Shown in pieces: positions 9,324 to 17,338 of a DNA stretch of 17,338 nucleotides. Where the stretch lies: assembly GCA_015501595.1 (NCBI GenBank), contig JADNRX010000957.1, forward strand, positions 1-17,338, in the 5' to 3' direction. The position numbers were made by a program, and so were the translations under genes. The DNA is from Hymenopellis radicata (taxonomy: Eukaryota > Basidiomycota > Agaricomycetes > Agaricales > Physalacriaceae). The notes under the pieces were generated by a model, which worked only from the letters and a program-made list of their open reading frames with translations, searched no databases and was not told the DNA's origin. Within the stretch, counting starts at the first letter, position 1, and each line of letters opens with the position of its first letter.

Positions 9324-12300
9324 TTACATCCCCTCCTGCGCCGCCCGACTCTGAGCCTCCAAGTACGCAATTATCTTTTCCTCCGACACGCGAATCTTTT
9401 GCCCAGGTCTGAGTTGCGCATGATTTGGACAAGCACAATGTTTTCGGTTTCCTTTACCCGGACATTCCCAGCGTAATCGACAGTACGCATTGCAGCAAAC
9501 GGCACAACGATCGCCTGTTCGTTTTTCTGAGCCGGATGCAATGGGATTCGACGCGATGCTCAGCACGCCCGTGGACTGCAGCGTGGATTGACGTGATGGC
9601 GGAGCTGGGGATGACTGCGACGTGGAGGGTTGCTGCACCTGCGATGTCGAAGTCTGCTGAGCCGGCACTATCGAGGGTTGCTGAGCTTGCGACGCCGAGG
9701 GTTGCTGTACCTGCGACGTCGAGGGTTGCTCAACCTGCGACGGCGTGGATGGAGATGGGATATCGACGTCCATATCATTGTAGGAGTCGTCGTCCAGCGG
9801 ATTGCCATCTGTCGGATCATCATCATCCTGCGGATCGTCGACATCCATCTCGTCGCCTCCTTCCGCAAATACTGGGGTGATGGAAGGTTTATCGAGTGAA
9901 GCCTGTGCTTCGTCAACTGGAGAACTACTGTCAGTACGATTGGAAGAATATAAGAAGGCAAATACCTGTTCTGAACCCCTCATCTGCTTCAGCCATAGGT
10001 AAGGGAATGGCCGGCAGAGTGAGCGTAGAATTATTCTCAGCTGAGAGAATATCATGGAATGCTGTCAAGGCGACTGCATTCTGTCCGAGAAAGAGTGTCG
10101 ACCGTTCCAATTTCCACATAATAGTCTTCTTGTGGTGCTGTTCAAGCTGGCCGGGTAGCTTGTAGTACAGCCGTTGATTCGAGTCGGTAACCGTACGATC
10201 CTGCTTATCCACTTCGCCGTTCCAAAATTTAGCCAGTAAGGTAAAGTTGACATTCTTGTAGGCTTCGTGAGGAGGGTGCCGGCCTTGTCCCTGCCGGAAA
10301 GCGGGATTATCTATCCATGTTTTGAACTTGAGAAGTTCGGCCTGTGTCGCGACCGGAAGAACAGCATGGAGGGTGCGCTGATGAGTTTGAAGGTAACGGT
10401 ACGTGTTAACGGGACGGGTTGAAAGCCGAGAAAGTGTGTTGATGGGAAGTTCATTATGGAGTGGCGTACCGTGAACTCGAATGCGCGGGAGAGTAGTGAT
10501 GCCCAGCTTTTCAGCAAGGTTAGTATCAAGAGGTTGGATTCCAAATGTTTCGGCAGTTGCTATGCGCGTTGCAAGAACACGAGGTAGTGGGAATGAAGGC
10601 TTGACGCCCAAGAGTGCCGTGATTTCAACAATCTCGTCTGAGAGCCACAGGTCAAAGTGACCTCGGAATTTTTTACCAGTGCGATTTCGATATCCAACCT
10701 GAGATTCTGAGTCATGCTATAAGCTGAGATTAAACAGTCACTTACCGATTGATTTCGCCGGAATGTCCAGTTCACCAAGATACAATTCGAAAGCTGAGGT
10801 GAAGCCTTCAGAGAGCCAAAGACACGGCGGACAACCATGTGTACACCTCCTTCGACAGAGTTAGTCCCGCGTACAGTCCGATAGAGGTTCAAACCATCTC
10901 GATCCTGCCCCATAATGTAATAAAGTGAAATGCCTGCAGGATCAGACAAGAAACCAAGTTTGACCGTCTCAAGTAAGCGCTCCACCATCTCTTTAGCCTC
11001 CTTGTCGAAGAAGCGACTTCCACGCTGACCGTCAACCTTCGTCGAGCAGATAATATCCTGATAGCCATCAAAGAGAGCCTTCAATCGTGCATGAAGTGTG
11101 ATACGATCCGGAATATAGCGCCGAATGCGACGGTTCAGTTCTCCAGCTTTCGCTCTCTTTGCATACTCCCAGTTAACTCCATTTTTCTCCAATACAGCTC
11201 GTACGGCTGCTTCGTCCTCCTTGTCACGAATGAAGATGGCCTCACTGAAGTCGTGTGAGAATGCCCTGAATGCAGAGTGCTTCTTCGACAGCATACGAAG
11301 AAGACGATCCATAAAGTGAAAGGCATCATCGAGAACACGAGTCGGTAGAACCTTGCCATCTGCATATTGCTGCAGAATGTCTCGAGCATGATTGTAGGCT
11401 GCCATTATAACTGCAACATCATCATCATCATCACTCTGAAAATTATATAAGTATCAAGAATAAGATTTTAATATAAAATTACAGCCTACCTCAGACTCTG
11501 AACTAGTATCATCATCATCCATGTAAAGGTCTGCATCTTCGGGCTCCCAGAAGTGAAATTCGGTAGTGGAATTTGGCAGAGATGACTGCCCGTATGAAAT
11601 CTGAAATGATGTATGATCGTCGTAGAGTGTAGAACTCGGAGGAGCAGGAGTAGAAAAGCCAAAGGGTGAGTGAGGTGTAGAAAGAGGAGGGTTTACAGAC
11701 CGTGTGCGTAACTGTGTAGTTGTCACAACAGCCTGTCCACCATGTGTATAGATCCATTCGAGCGTCTGATGATGATGTAAAGTGTGGATAGCAAGAGGAA
11801 CAAGAACAAGAGTAATCTGAATCAAGGAACGTGATGCTGAAATATTGATTCGGTGAGTTTGACCATGATCGTCAATGCTGGCATCGAGATATCCAGGATG
11901 ATGGCCGATAATGAAGCCTCGAGCTATGGCTTTGCAGCCTTGAATAAGAGTTACCAGCTGACCATGAGTCGTTGCCTGCTCTGAGCTCAACGGCAGACCA
12001 ACAGAGTCTCGAGATAGAAGAGAAGACCAAATCTGCCATTGACAGTCGATCTCAATGAAGAGATGACCTTGCATCGATGACGAGAGGGGAGGAATCCAAG
12101 AAGTCGGCTGAGCTACTAATGGAGTAAAAGACTTCTGAAGAACGGTACCAGCTAAGGCTTCAAGCGGAAGATTAGGATCCTCGCAAACACCTGTTAGCCT
12201 AGCATATGCACTAAGATCGATAAATGGAGGATTTCGTGAGCGAGCAAGCTGCTCTAAATCAGGAAGGTGAAGAGCTTTAGCGAGCGATATCAGCGTCTCT

Positions 12301-14598
12301 CGAATCTTGAAACCAACTTTAATAATCGAATTGTTGGTAAAGAGTGCCTTGAGTGACGCTGAGAAGTGACTGCGAGCATTTAAGGACGTTGTCTAAATTA
12401 AGATTAGATAAACTTGAAGTTTAGCAGTTGATAATATCATACCTTGAAGATATAAGTACACGTCTTCGTCCGTAACTGAATTACATCGATACGAGGTTCG
12501 ATGTCAGTACAAGGACGACACTTGATAGCCAGTCCAAGAACAAACATGCTGTCTCTACTGCTCTGTACAGCTTCCTCGAGAATGTCTGAAGCTATACTAT
12601 CGATGCCTGTCACGTTATCACTTGATCGACATTCAACATTATCTGAAAGGGTGAATGTTGAAAGATCAGACCACGGAGTGACATGTGCAACATTTTCAGT
12701 CAAAGACTCCGTAACACGTTCGTGAAAGTCACGTTCGACTATCAAGATTCATAAGATTTAGATTATTAATGCTGAAATCAATACGTACGTTGAGGAGAAT
12801 CGGTATAAAGAAGACGTGTCGGAGGATGACCCATCGCCTTCAGACTCACTTGAACTCCTCGCAGCATATCCTCGACGAAGGAGAGTGATTTGGTGAGTGT
12901 CAAAGACTCGGATCGAACCTCCTCCCACTGATTGACCAGATTATACGCAGCTTTCCATATCTTTTCACCCTTGAGACCACCCATATACTTGAGAAACTAG
13001 ATAATGAACATCAGTAATATATCAGAATAATAAGTGAGTATCATACATCAAACGTGTGATCTGCCTTAGCAATATCTAACGGTAGAGCAGCCTGAGCACG
13101 ATCCATGTACACACGATGTGCTTCAATATAATCTGTATATAGCGACTTGAGATACGAAGTCGAAGGTGGGCACCCTGCATATGCAGTCGCATCATCGAAG
13201 GCGGAGAATTGCGGAATTTGATCCGGTCCGTACAAGCCAAAATTCGCAGCAGCAGCATAGTACATAACTTCAAGAGATGCATGATGTCGATACTGCATCT
13301 CTGAGACTAGCTCGGAGAACGGTGATGGCCCATGCGCTTGACAATCGACGATGATAGCCACCACATCATGCGCTTATCAATAGCACCGCGCGTTGAGATG
13401 TACGCTGTAAGCAGTGAGTGATATTGACAATGGCAACTGATAGTGAGGAATCTACCTGGAAAGGCTTCTTGTACGAAACGTGGAAGCTGCCCATAATGTG
13501 CGGGTGGATTCCTTGAAAGTACTGACCACATCCAGGTGGCTGGCGCCTAGTGCTACACCAGTAGCGGCAGGTAAAGAGGAAGTAATCAGTGTCGGATGCA
13601 CGTCGGACACGCCGAGCAATAGGTGCGACATGTTGTAACCTATCGATTATGTAAGTTGGTGCGGACGAAAAAAATTGCATATTGAATACCTCGTCGAACT
13701 AAATCTTGGCCACAAGTGCATTTGAAATGTGTCGGGTGGCCAGGAAGAAAATGTGGAAGCCACACGAACTTGTCGCGGTCGTAGAGCTCGTCCGGAGTCA
13801 ATGCATGCACTGAGCTTCGAGCAAGGACGAAAATGGGATCCTTGGGCCGGTCGAACAGATACCCGCGCTTGTAGCAGGCTGGTTGACCGAATCGCTTAAT
13901 CTCTCGCCTGATCCGACGTTGAAACTTGACGAGTGCTTGGTGGAGCACAGAGTCAGCGGGAGTCTCGGTCCTCTTCGTTTCGGCCTCAGCAGCACGGTCG
14001 TCATCTGTGCCGGGCAGAAGCTCATCGAGAAGGCTATCATCAATGGCAGTGTTACCAGAGGCAATATCGCCATGCTCATCGTTGTCGTCGATGAATGATA
14101 AGTCGATGTTCAGCCGCTCGTGCGTGCTGCGTGAAAGAAGGCCTGGATCACGACCTAGTCAAAAATAAGCTAAAGAGTACATCACCTAGTGAAGTAACGC
14201 ACCAGTGTTATCGTGGCTTGATCCTGAGCCAACGCGACTCGTTGCTGTAGGCAGTGGACCGCCTCACCAAGAACGCCAGAGCCCCGCGGAACCGGTCGTG
14301 ACGTATTGCGAGGGAAAAAGAATGCAGCAGTCTGAGATGATAGATTGCTGCTTGTGGTTGTGGACTGCTGAGGCTGCTGACGCGACTGACTCGATGATGC
14401 GGCTGCAGCAGGCTGCTGTGATGGTGACTGGATTGAGGACTGGCGCGTAGTGCGTGATGTGCCGAATGACACAGTAGCGCGTGTCATTGTTGAGCGACCA
14501 GATCCGCGTCGCCGCCCGCCCCAGCCAGCTTTTGCTATTTTGCCGGTCTTGGTGCGTTTGTAGCCCGGCGGTGGCGGATCCGTGTCTGGATGATCCAT
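9324..14598 (-). CDS. Transposon protein: zinc-binding domain, DDE-like core with embedded exonuclease-like domain
   Basis: Probable transposase, about 1,610 residues in ten exons: 14598-14199, 14154-13690, 13639-13456, 13404-13047, 12996-12789, 12738-12443, 12392-11490, 11435-10746, 10698-9977, 9927-9324. Introns are 44-54 nt. Phases agree at every junction except intron 2. The start MDHPDTDPPPPGYKRTKTGK is the first ATG before a basic, Ser/Gln-rich leader. A zinc-binding region follows (CTCGQDL, then CRYWC and PGCGQYF). Conserved-looking motifs suggest a DDE triad: KADHTFD (D at 13059-13061), LLYTDSPQLERDFHE (D at 12799-12801), and RGTNSVEGGVH (E at 10851-10853). DDAFHFMDRLLR, about 160 residues before the E, resembles the helical region of such transposases. 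A WRN-like exonuclease domain lies between the second D and the E. Residues about 1410-1610 are acidic, then Ser/Thr/Gln-rich, then a Cys cluster. Single missing bases near 13627, 13490 and 13329 break the frame in exons 2-4. Confidence 0.75.
11980..12560 (-). other. Degenerate DEDDy 3'-5' exonuclease (WRN-like) domain within the transposon protein
   Basis: The fold signature of the RNase D/WRN exonuclease family is clear. It has an Exo I strand pair (VLGLAIKCRP then RIDVIQLRTKTCTYIF), an Exo II segment (IIKVGFKIRETLISL, then PPFIDLSAYARLTGV), a leucine-rich linker, and an Exo III helix (HLFIEIDCQWQIWSSL). Compared with the family pattern, the Exo I D and E are Ala (12527-12529) and Lys (12521-12523), and the Exo II D is Thr (12294-12296). 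The Exo III Tyr is Phe (12057-12059); only the last Asp (12045-12047) remains. It is therefore probably not a nuclease, but may still bind DNA ends or hold the protein together. Confidence 0.75.
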
Positions 14599-14808
14599 GT
14601 GGGTGGGAAGGGAAGTAGGAAGAAAGATCACAAGGAAAGAGCAGGTAGAGAAAAAGTTTGATTGCTGTAGGTACCACGTCGCAGAGGCGTTGTGCTCGTC
14701 GAGGTCGACGCGCGCTTGATGGTGCGAAGATAAGCACGGCGGACACGCGGCCGACACAGGGCAGTACACTAATCTAATCTAATCCGGCGCCGAGTAATGT
14801 CCCACGGT

Positions 14809-14836
14809 GTCCCATGTCCATATGAGGACATGGGAC
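14809..14836. promoter_or_regulatory. Subterminal palindrome beside the right terminal repeat
   Basis: GTCCCATGTCC (14809-14819) and GGACATGGGAC (14826-14836) are perfect complements around a 6-nt loop, and the right arm directly abuts the right terminal repeat. The core CCCATGTC also occurs in both terminal repeats, so four copies of the core cluster at the ends. A role as a transposase-binding site is inferred. The region also lies about 210 bp upstream of the transposase ATG, so it could instead regulate that gene. Confidence 0.6.
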
Positions 14837-14860
14837 GTGCTCAGACATGGGTCATGAGCC
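14837..14860 (-). repeat. Right terminal inverted repeat of copy A
   Basis: It reads GTGCTCAGACATGGG followed by TCATGAGCC on the plus strand, the inverted partner of 8405-8428 with three mismatches in the outer nine bases. Confidence 0.75.
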
Positions 14861-14866
14861 TATTTT
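14861..14866. repeat. TATTTT spacer between copies A and B
   Basis: Only these six bases separate the right terminal repeat of copy A from the left terminal repeat of copy B. The same hexamer precedes copy A at 8397-8402. It is therefore both the probable target duplication of A and the left flank of B. Confidence 0.6.
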
Positions 14867-14890
14867 GGCCTATGTCCCATGTCTGAGCAC
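14867..14890 (+). repeat. Left terminal inverted repeat of copy B
   Basis: It is identical over all 24 bases to the left terminal repeat of copy A and immediately follows the TATTTT spacer. Confidence 0.75.
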
Positions 14891-15537
14891 CGAGGAAGGT
14901 TTTCAAGTTTTTCAAGTTTGCGGAAAGGAGAGAAAAAAGGAGAAGAAAGAGAGGATTCTGTACTTACAATAGTGTTTAATGTCACTGTTTTTTTGGGTCC
15001 AATTTAGCTCTGCGACGTTGCAGACGGATCGCGAGATCTAGAATCAAGTTGATCCCAAGCTCGCTTTTGGCCGCGGTCCCACACGGACCGGTTTTCAAGC
15101 CCATGTCCATTCGGAGACAGGCCCGATTTGGACTTGGGACGCAGCCAATCGTTTTCAAGTTCTAATCGACAGATTAGATGCTGGACCCTGCTCGGCGTTC
15201 TTGCTAGCTTCCCCCATCATCGACATTTGCCATGCGCACGTTCCTCCCGCCGTCGCCGGGCGTCTCATCTCCCAATGCTCCGCTTAGCATTGCCTCTCGT
15301 TCTGACAGCTCGCCCGCTGCTCTCCGCCGCCTCGCTGCCATCCGCCTCCTCGCTGCCATCCGCCGCCGTGCTGTCCGGGACCGTCTACCGTCGTCCACCA
15401 TTTCTGGTGTGCCTGTACATGCGGACGCCGCAGCACGACTCTGTGGACATTCGGCCTTGTTTTTGTCCTTCGGGGACTCTTGGATCTCGTTCGTGCATGC
15501 GCGACAAACGGGCAACATTGGTGGATAGCAATTGCTG

Positions 15538-15569
15538 AAGGTGGTACCTTCTGCTGTTGGTACCACCTT
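15538..15569. other. Copy-B version of the 11-bp-stem hairpin
   Basis: AAGGTGGTACC at 15538-15548 pairs with GGTACCACCTT at 15559-15569; sequence and loop are the same as at 9075-9106. Confidence 0.7.
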
Positions 15570-15687
15570 AGAGGTGCGTTGTCTGCTGTATTTTTCTCCC
15601 ATCTGCTTATGGTTTTCTGTAGATTTTCTTGTTGTATTCAACGAGCGGACGGACACTATCATACAATACAACTTACTACAATTCTCT

Positions 15688-15750
15688 GGCAGACGTGGTC
15701 AGCAGCACTTTGTGCTGCTGCGCTCGCGCTGCTCGCTTCCCACGTCTGCC
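15688..15750. other. Copy-B version of the nested inverted repeats
   Basis: This matches 9225-9287 base for base, with outer arms GGCAGACGTGG and CCACGTCTGCC and an inner CAGCAGCAC/GTGCTGCTG stem. It begins 37 bases beyond the copy-B stop codon on the minus strand. Confidence 0.6.
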
Positions 15751-15786
15751 TTATGTCTTCACCACCTAAATATATGTCGTTACTGT

Positions 15787-17338
15787 TTACATCCCCTCCT
15801 GCGCCGCCCGACTCTGAGCCTCCAAGTACGCAATTATCTTTTCCTCCGACACGCGAATCTTTTGCCCAGGTCTGAGTTGCGCATGATTTGGACAAGCACA
15901 ATGTTTTCGGTTTCCTTTACCCGGACATTCCCAGCGTAATCGACAGTACGCATTGCAGCAAACGGCACAACGATCGCCTGTTCGTTTTTCTGAGCCGGAT
16001 GCAATGGGATTCGACGCGATGCTCAGCACGCCCGTGGACTGCAGCGTGGATTGACGTGATGGCGGAGCTGGGGATGACTGCGACGTGGAGGGTTGCTGCA
16101 CCTGCGATGTCGAAGTCTGCTGAGCCGGCACTATCGAGGGTTGCTGAGCTTGCGACGCCGAGGGTTGCTGTACCTGCGACGTCGAGGGTTGCTCAACCTG
16201 CGACGGCGTGGATGGAGATGGGATATCGACGTCCATATCATTGTAGGAGTCGTCGTCCAGCGGATTGCCATCTGTCGGATCATCATCATCCTGCGGATCG
16301 TCGACATCCATCTCGTCGCCTCCTTCCGCAAATACTGGGGTGATGGAAGGTTTATCGAGTGAAGCCTGTGCTTCGTCAACTGGAGAACTACTGTCAGTAC
16401 GATTGGAAGAATATAAGAAGGCAAATACCTGTTCTGAACCCCTCATCTGCTTCAGCCATAGGTAAGGGAATGGCCGGCAGAGTGAGCGTAGAATTATTCT
16501 CAGCTGAGAGAATATCATGGAATGCTGTCAAGGCGACTGCATTCTGTCCGAGAAAGAGTGTCGACCGTTCCAATTTCCACATAATAGTCTTCTTGTGGTG
16601 CTGTTCAAGCTGGCCGGGTAGCTTGTAGTACAGCCGTTGATTCGAGTCGGTAACCGTACGATCCTGCTTATCCACTTCGCCGTTCCAAAATTTAGCCAGT
16701 AAGGTAAAGTTGACATTCTTGTAGGCTTCGTGAGGAGGGTGCCGCCTTGTCCCTGCCGGAAAGCGGGATTATCTATCCATGTTTTGAACTTGAGAAGTTC
16801 GGCCTGTGTCGCGACCGGAAGAACAGCATGGAGGGTGCGCTGATGAGTTTGAAGGTAACGGTACGTGTTAACGGGACGGGTTGAAAGCCGAGAAAGTGTG
16901 TTGATGGGAAGTTCATTATGGAGTGGCGTACCGTGAACTCGAATGCGCGGGAGAGTAGTGATGCCCAGCTTTTCAGCAAGGTTAGTATCGAGAGGTTGGA
17001 TTCCAAATGTTTCAGCAGTCGCTATGCGCGTTGCAAGAACACGAGGTAGTGGGAATGAAGGCTTGACGCCCAAGAGTGCCGTGATTTCGACAATCTCATC
17101 TGAGAGCCACAGGTCAAAGTGACCTCGGAATTTTTTACCGGTGCGATTTCGATATCCAACCTGAGATTCTGAGTCATGCTATAAGCTGAGATTAAACAGT
17201 CACTTACGATTGATTTCGCCGGAATGTCCAGCTCACCAAGATACAATTCGAAAGCTGAGGTGAAGCCTTCAGAGAGCCAAAGACACGGCGGACAACCATG
17301 TGTACACCTCCTTCGACAGAGTTAGTCCCGCGTACAGT
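15787..17338 (-). pseudogene. C-terminal part of the copy-B transposon protein, two frameshifts
   Basis: This corresponds to the end of exon 8, exon 9 and exon 10 of the copy-A gene; the 5' part lies beyond the window. The last 243-codon frame (acidic stretch, Ser/Thr/Gln repeats, Cys cluster, stop at 15787) is identical to copy A. Two single-base losses break the rest. One is at 16741-16746, where A has GCCGGCC and B has GCCGCC. The other removes the last base of exon 8 at the splice donor (A 10746; B 17207/17208), turning ATCG|GTAAGTG into ATC|GTAAGTG. The protein of this copy would be truncated as written, unless these are sequencing errors, which the indel pattern of the whole window makes quite possible. 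Confidence 0.7.

Larger units (their letters stand above)
8405..14860 (-). mobile_element. Complete DNA transposon, copy A (about 6.46 kb)
   Basis: The element is bounded by 24-bp terminal inverted repeats that match at 21 positions and share the perfect 15-bp core CCCATGTCTGAGCAC. TATTTT lies two bases outside the left repeat (8397-8402) and directly outside the right repeat (14861-14866), the remains of a probable target-site duplication of six to eight bases. It carries a single long gene on the minus strand, with the promoter side near the right end and about 0.9 kb of non-coding DNA at the left end. The ends do not start with CACTA, and the protein lacks features I would expect of Helitron, hAT or Tc1/mariner elements. 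I infer a cut-and-paste DNA transposon from the terminal repeats plus the DDE-like core. Confidence 0.8.
14867..17338 (-). mobile_element. Second, head-to-tail copy of the same transposon (copy B, runs off the window)
   Basis: The sequence from 14867 to the window end repeats 8405-10877 in the same orientation at an offset of 6461-6463 bp. By eye, differences are about six one-base indels and seven substitutions. Indels are at A 9005-9015 (B has one more G), A 9134-9137 (B has one fewer C), A about 9145 (B has one more T), A 10278-10284 (B has one fewer G) and A 10746 (absent in B). The left terminal repeat (14867-14890) is identical to that of A. The right half lies beyond the window. Confidence 0.92.

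Noticed and set aside
8666..9412. A 248-codon plus-strand open frame in the left arm of copy A
   Set aside because: In copy B the same DNA is split by one-base indels into shorter frames, the composition is Ser/Ala/Leu/Arg-rich without motifs, and it overlaps the strong inverted repeats.
9425..9880. Plus-strand 151-codon frame, identical in both copies
   Set aside because: It is antisense to the acidic and Gln/Ser-rich last exon of the transposase, whose low-complexity codons keep the opposite strand open.
9324..14598. Assignment to KDZ (Kyakuja-Dileera-Zisupton) or CACTA-type basidiomycete transposons
   Set aside because: The ends do not begin with CACTA, and I do not see the KDZ core motifs I remember. 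The zinc-binding plus exonuclease-like architecture points elsewhere, though distant kinship is not excluded.
8405..14860. Helitron or retrotransposon
   Set aside because: There are terminal inverted repeats and a probable target duplication, and no HUH/Rep helicase, reverse transcriptase or long terminal repeats were seen.

Overview
The window reads as nuclear DNA of a basidiomycete fungus, most likely a mushroom-forming Agaricomycete. The protein-coding signal is cut by many short introns (about 44-60 nt, GT...AG, often with a CTAAC/CTGAC-like branch site). The Hsp110 chaperone ends in the MDVD tail common in this group, and the large transposon protein has an architecture I associate with repeated basidiomycete genes. 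Family names here come from recognition of motifs, not from a search.

Layout. 1-919 (+): probable 3' part of an unrecognised intron-rich gene. 1040-1345: GAAGAC-rich minisatellite. 1541-3991 (-): an Hsp110/SSE-type Hsp70 gene whose first exon is not visible and whose reading frame is broken by three single missing bases. 4177-4335: a second minisatellite, just upstream of that gene. 4340-5350: no gene recognised. 5485-5906 (+): a small spliced gene of unknown function with consistent intron phases. 6246-8352 (+): a diverged tandem array of exon-intron cassettes, first with a period near 270-280 bp and then near 415 bp.

8405-14860 is a complete DNA transposon, copy A, about 6.46 kb. It is bounded by 24-bp imperfect terminal inverted repeats and carries one ten-exon gene on the minus strand (14598 to 9324, about 1,610 residues). 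The protein has an N-terminal zinc-binding domain (resembling what I recall as DUF6729), a probable DDE/RNase H-type transposase core, a WRN-like 3'-5' exonuclease domain lying between the second D and the E of that core, an acidic and Ser/Thr/Gln-rich linker, and a C-terminal Cys cluster. Four of the five DEDDy catalytic positions of the exonuclease domain are replaced. Only 6 bp after copy A, a second copy (B) starts in the same orientation at 14867 and runs off the window at 17338.

Copies A and B share 2.47 kb. By eye there are no substitutions in the first 2.1 kb, then seven transitions within 244 bp, six of them synonymous, plus a few one-base indels. Single-base losses, mostly in G/C runs, also break the Hsp110 gene and the zinc-binding exons of copy A, so uncorrected indel errors in the assembly must be considered before any gene is called dead.
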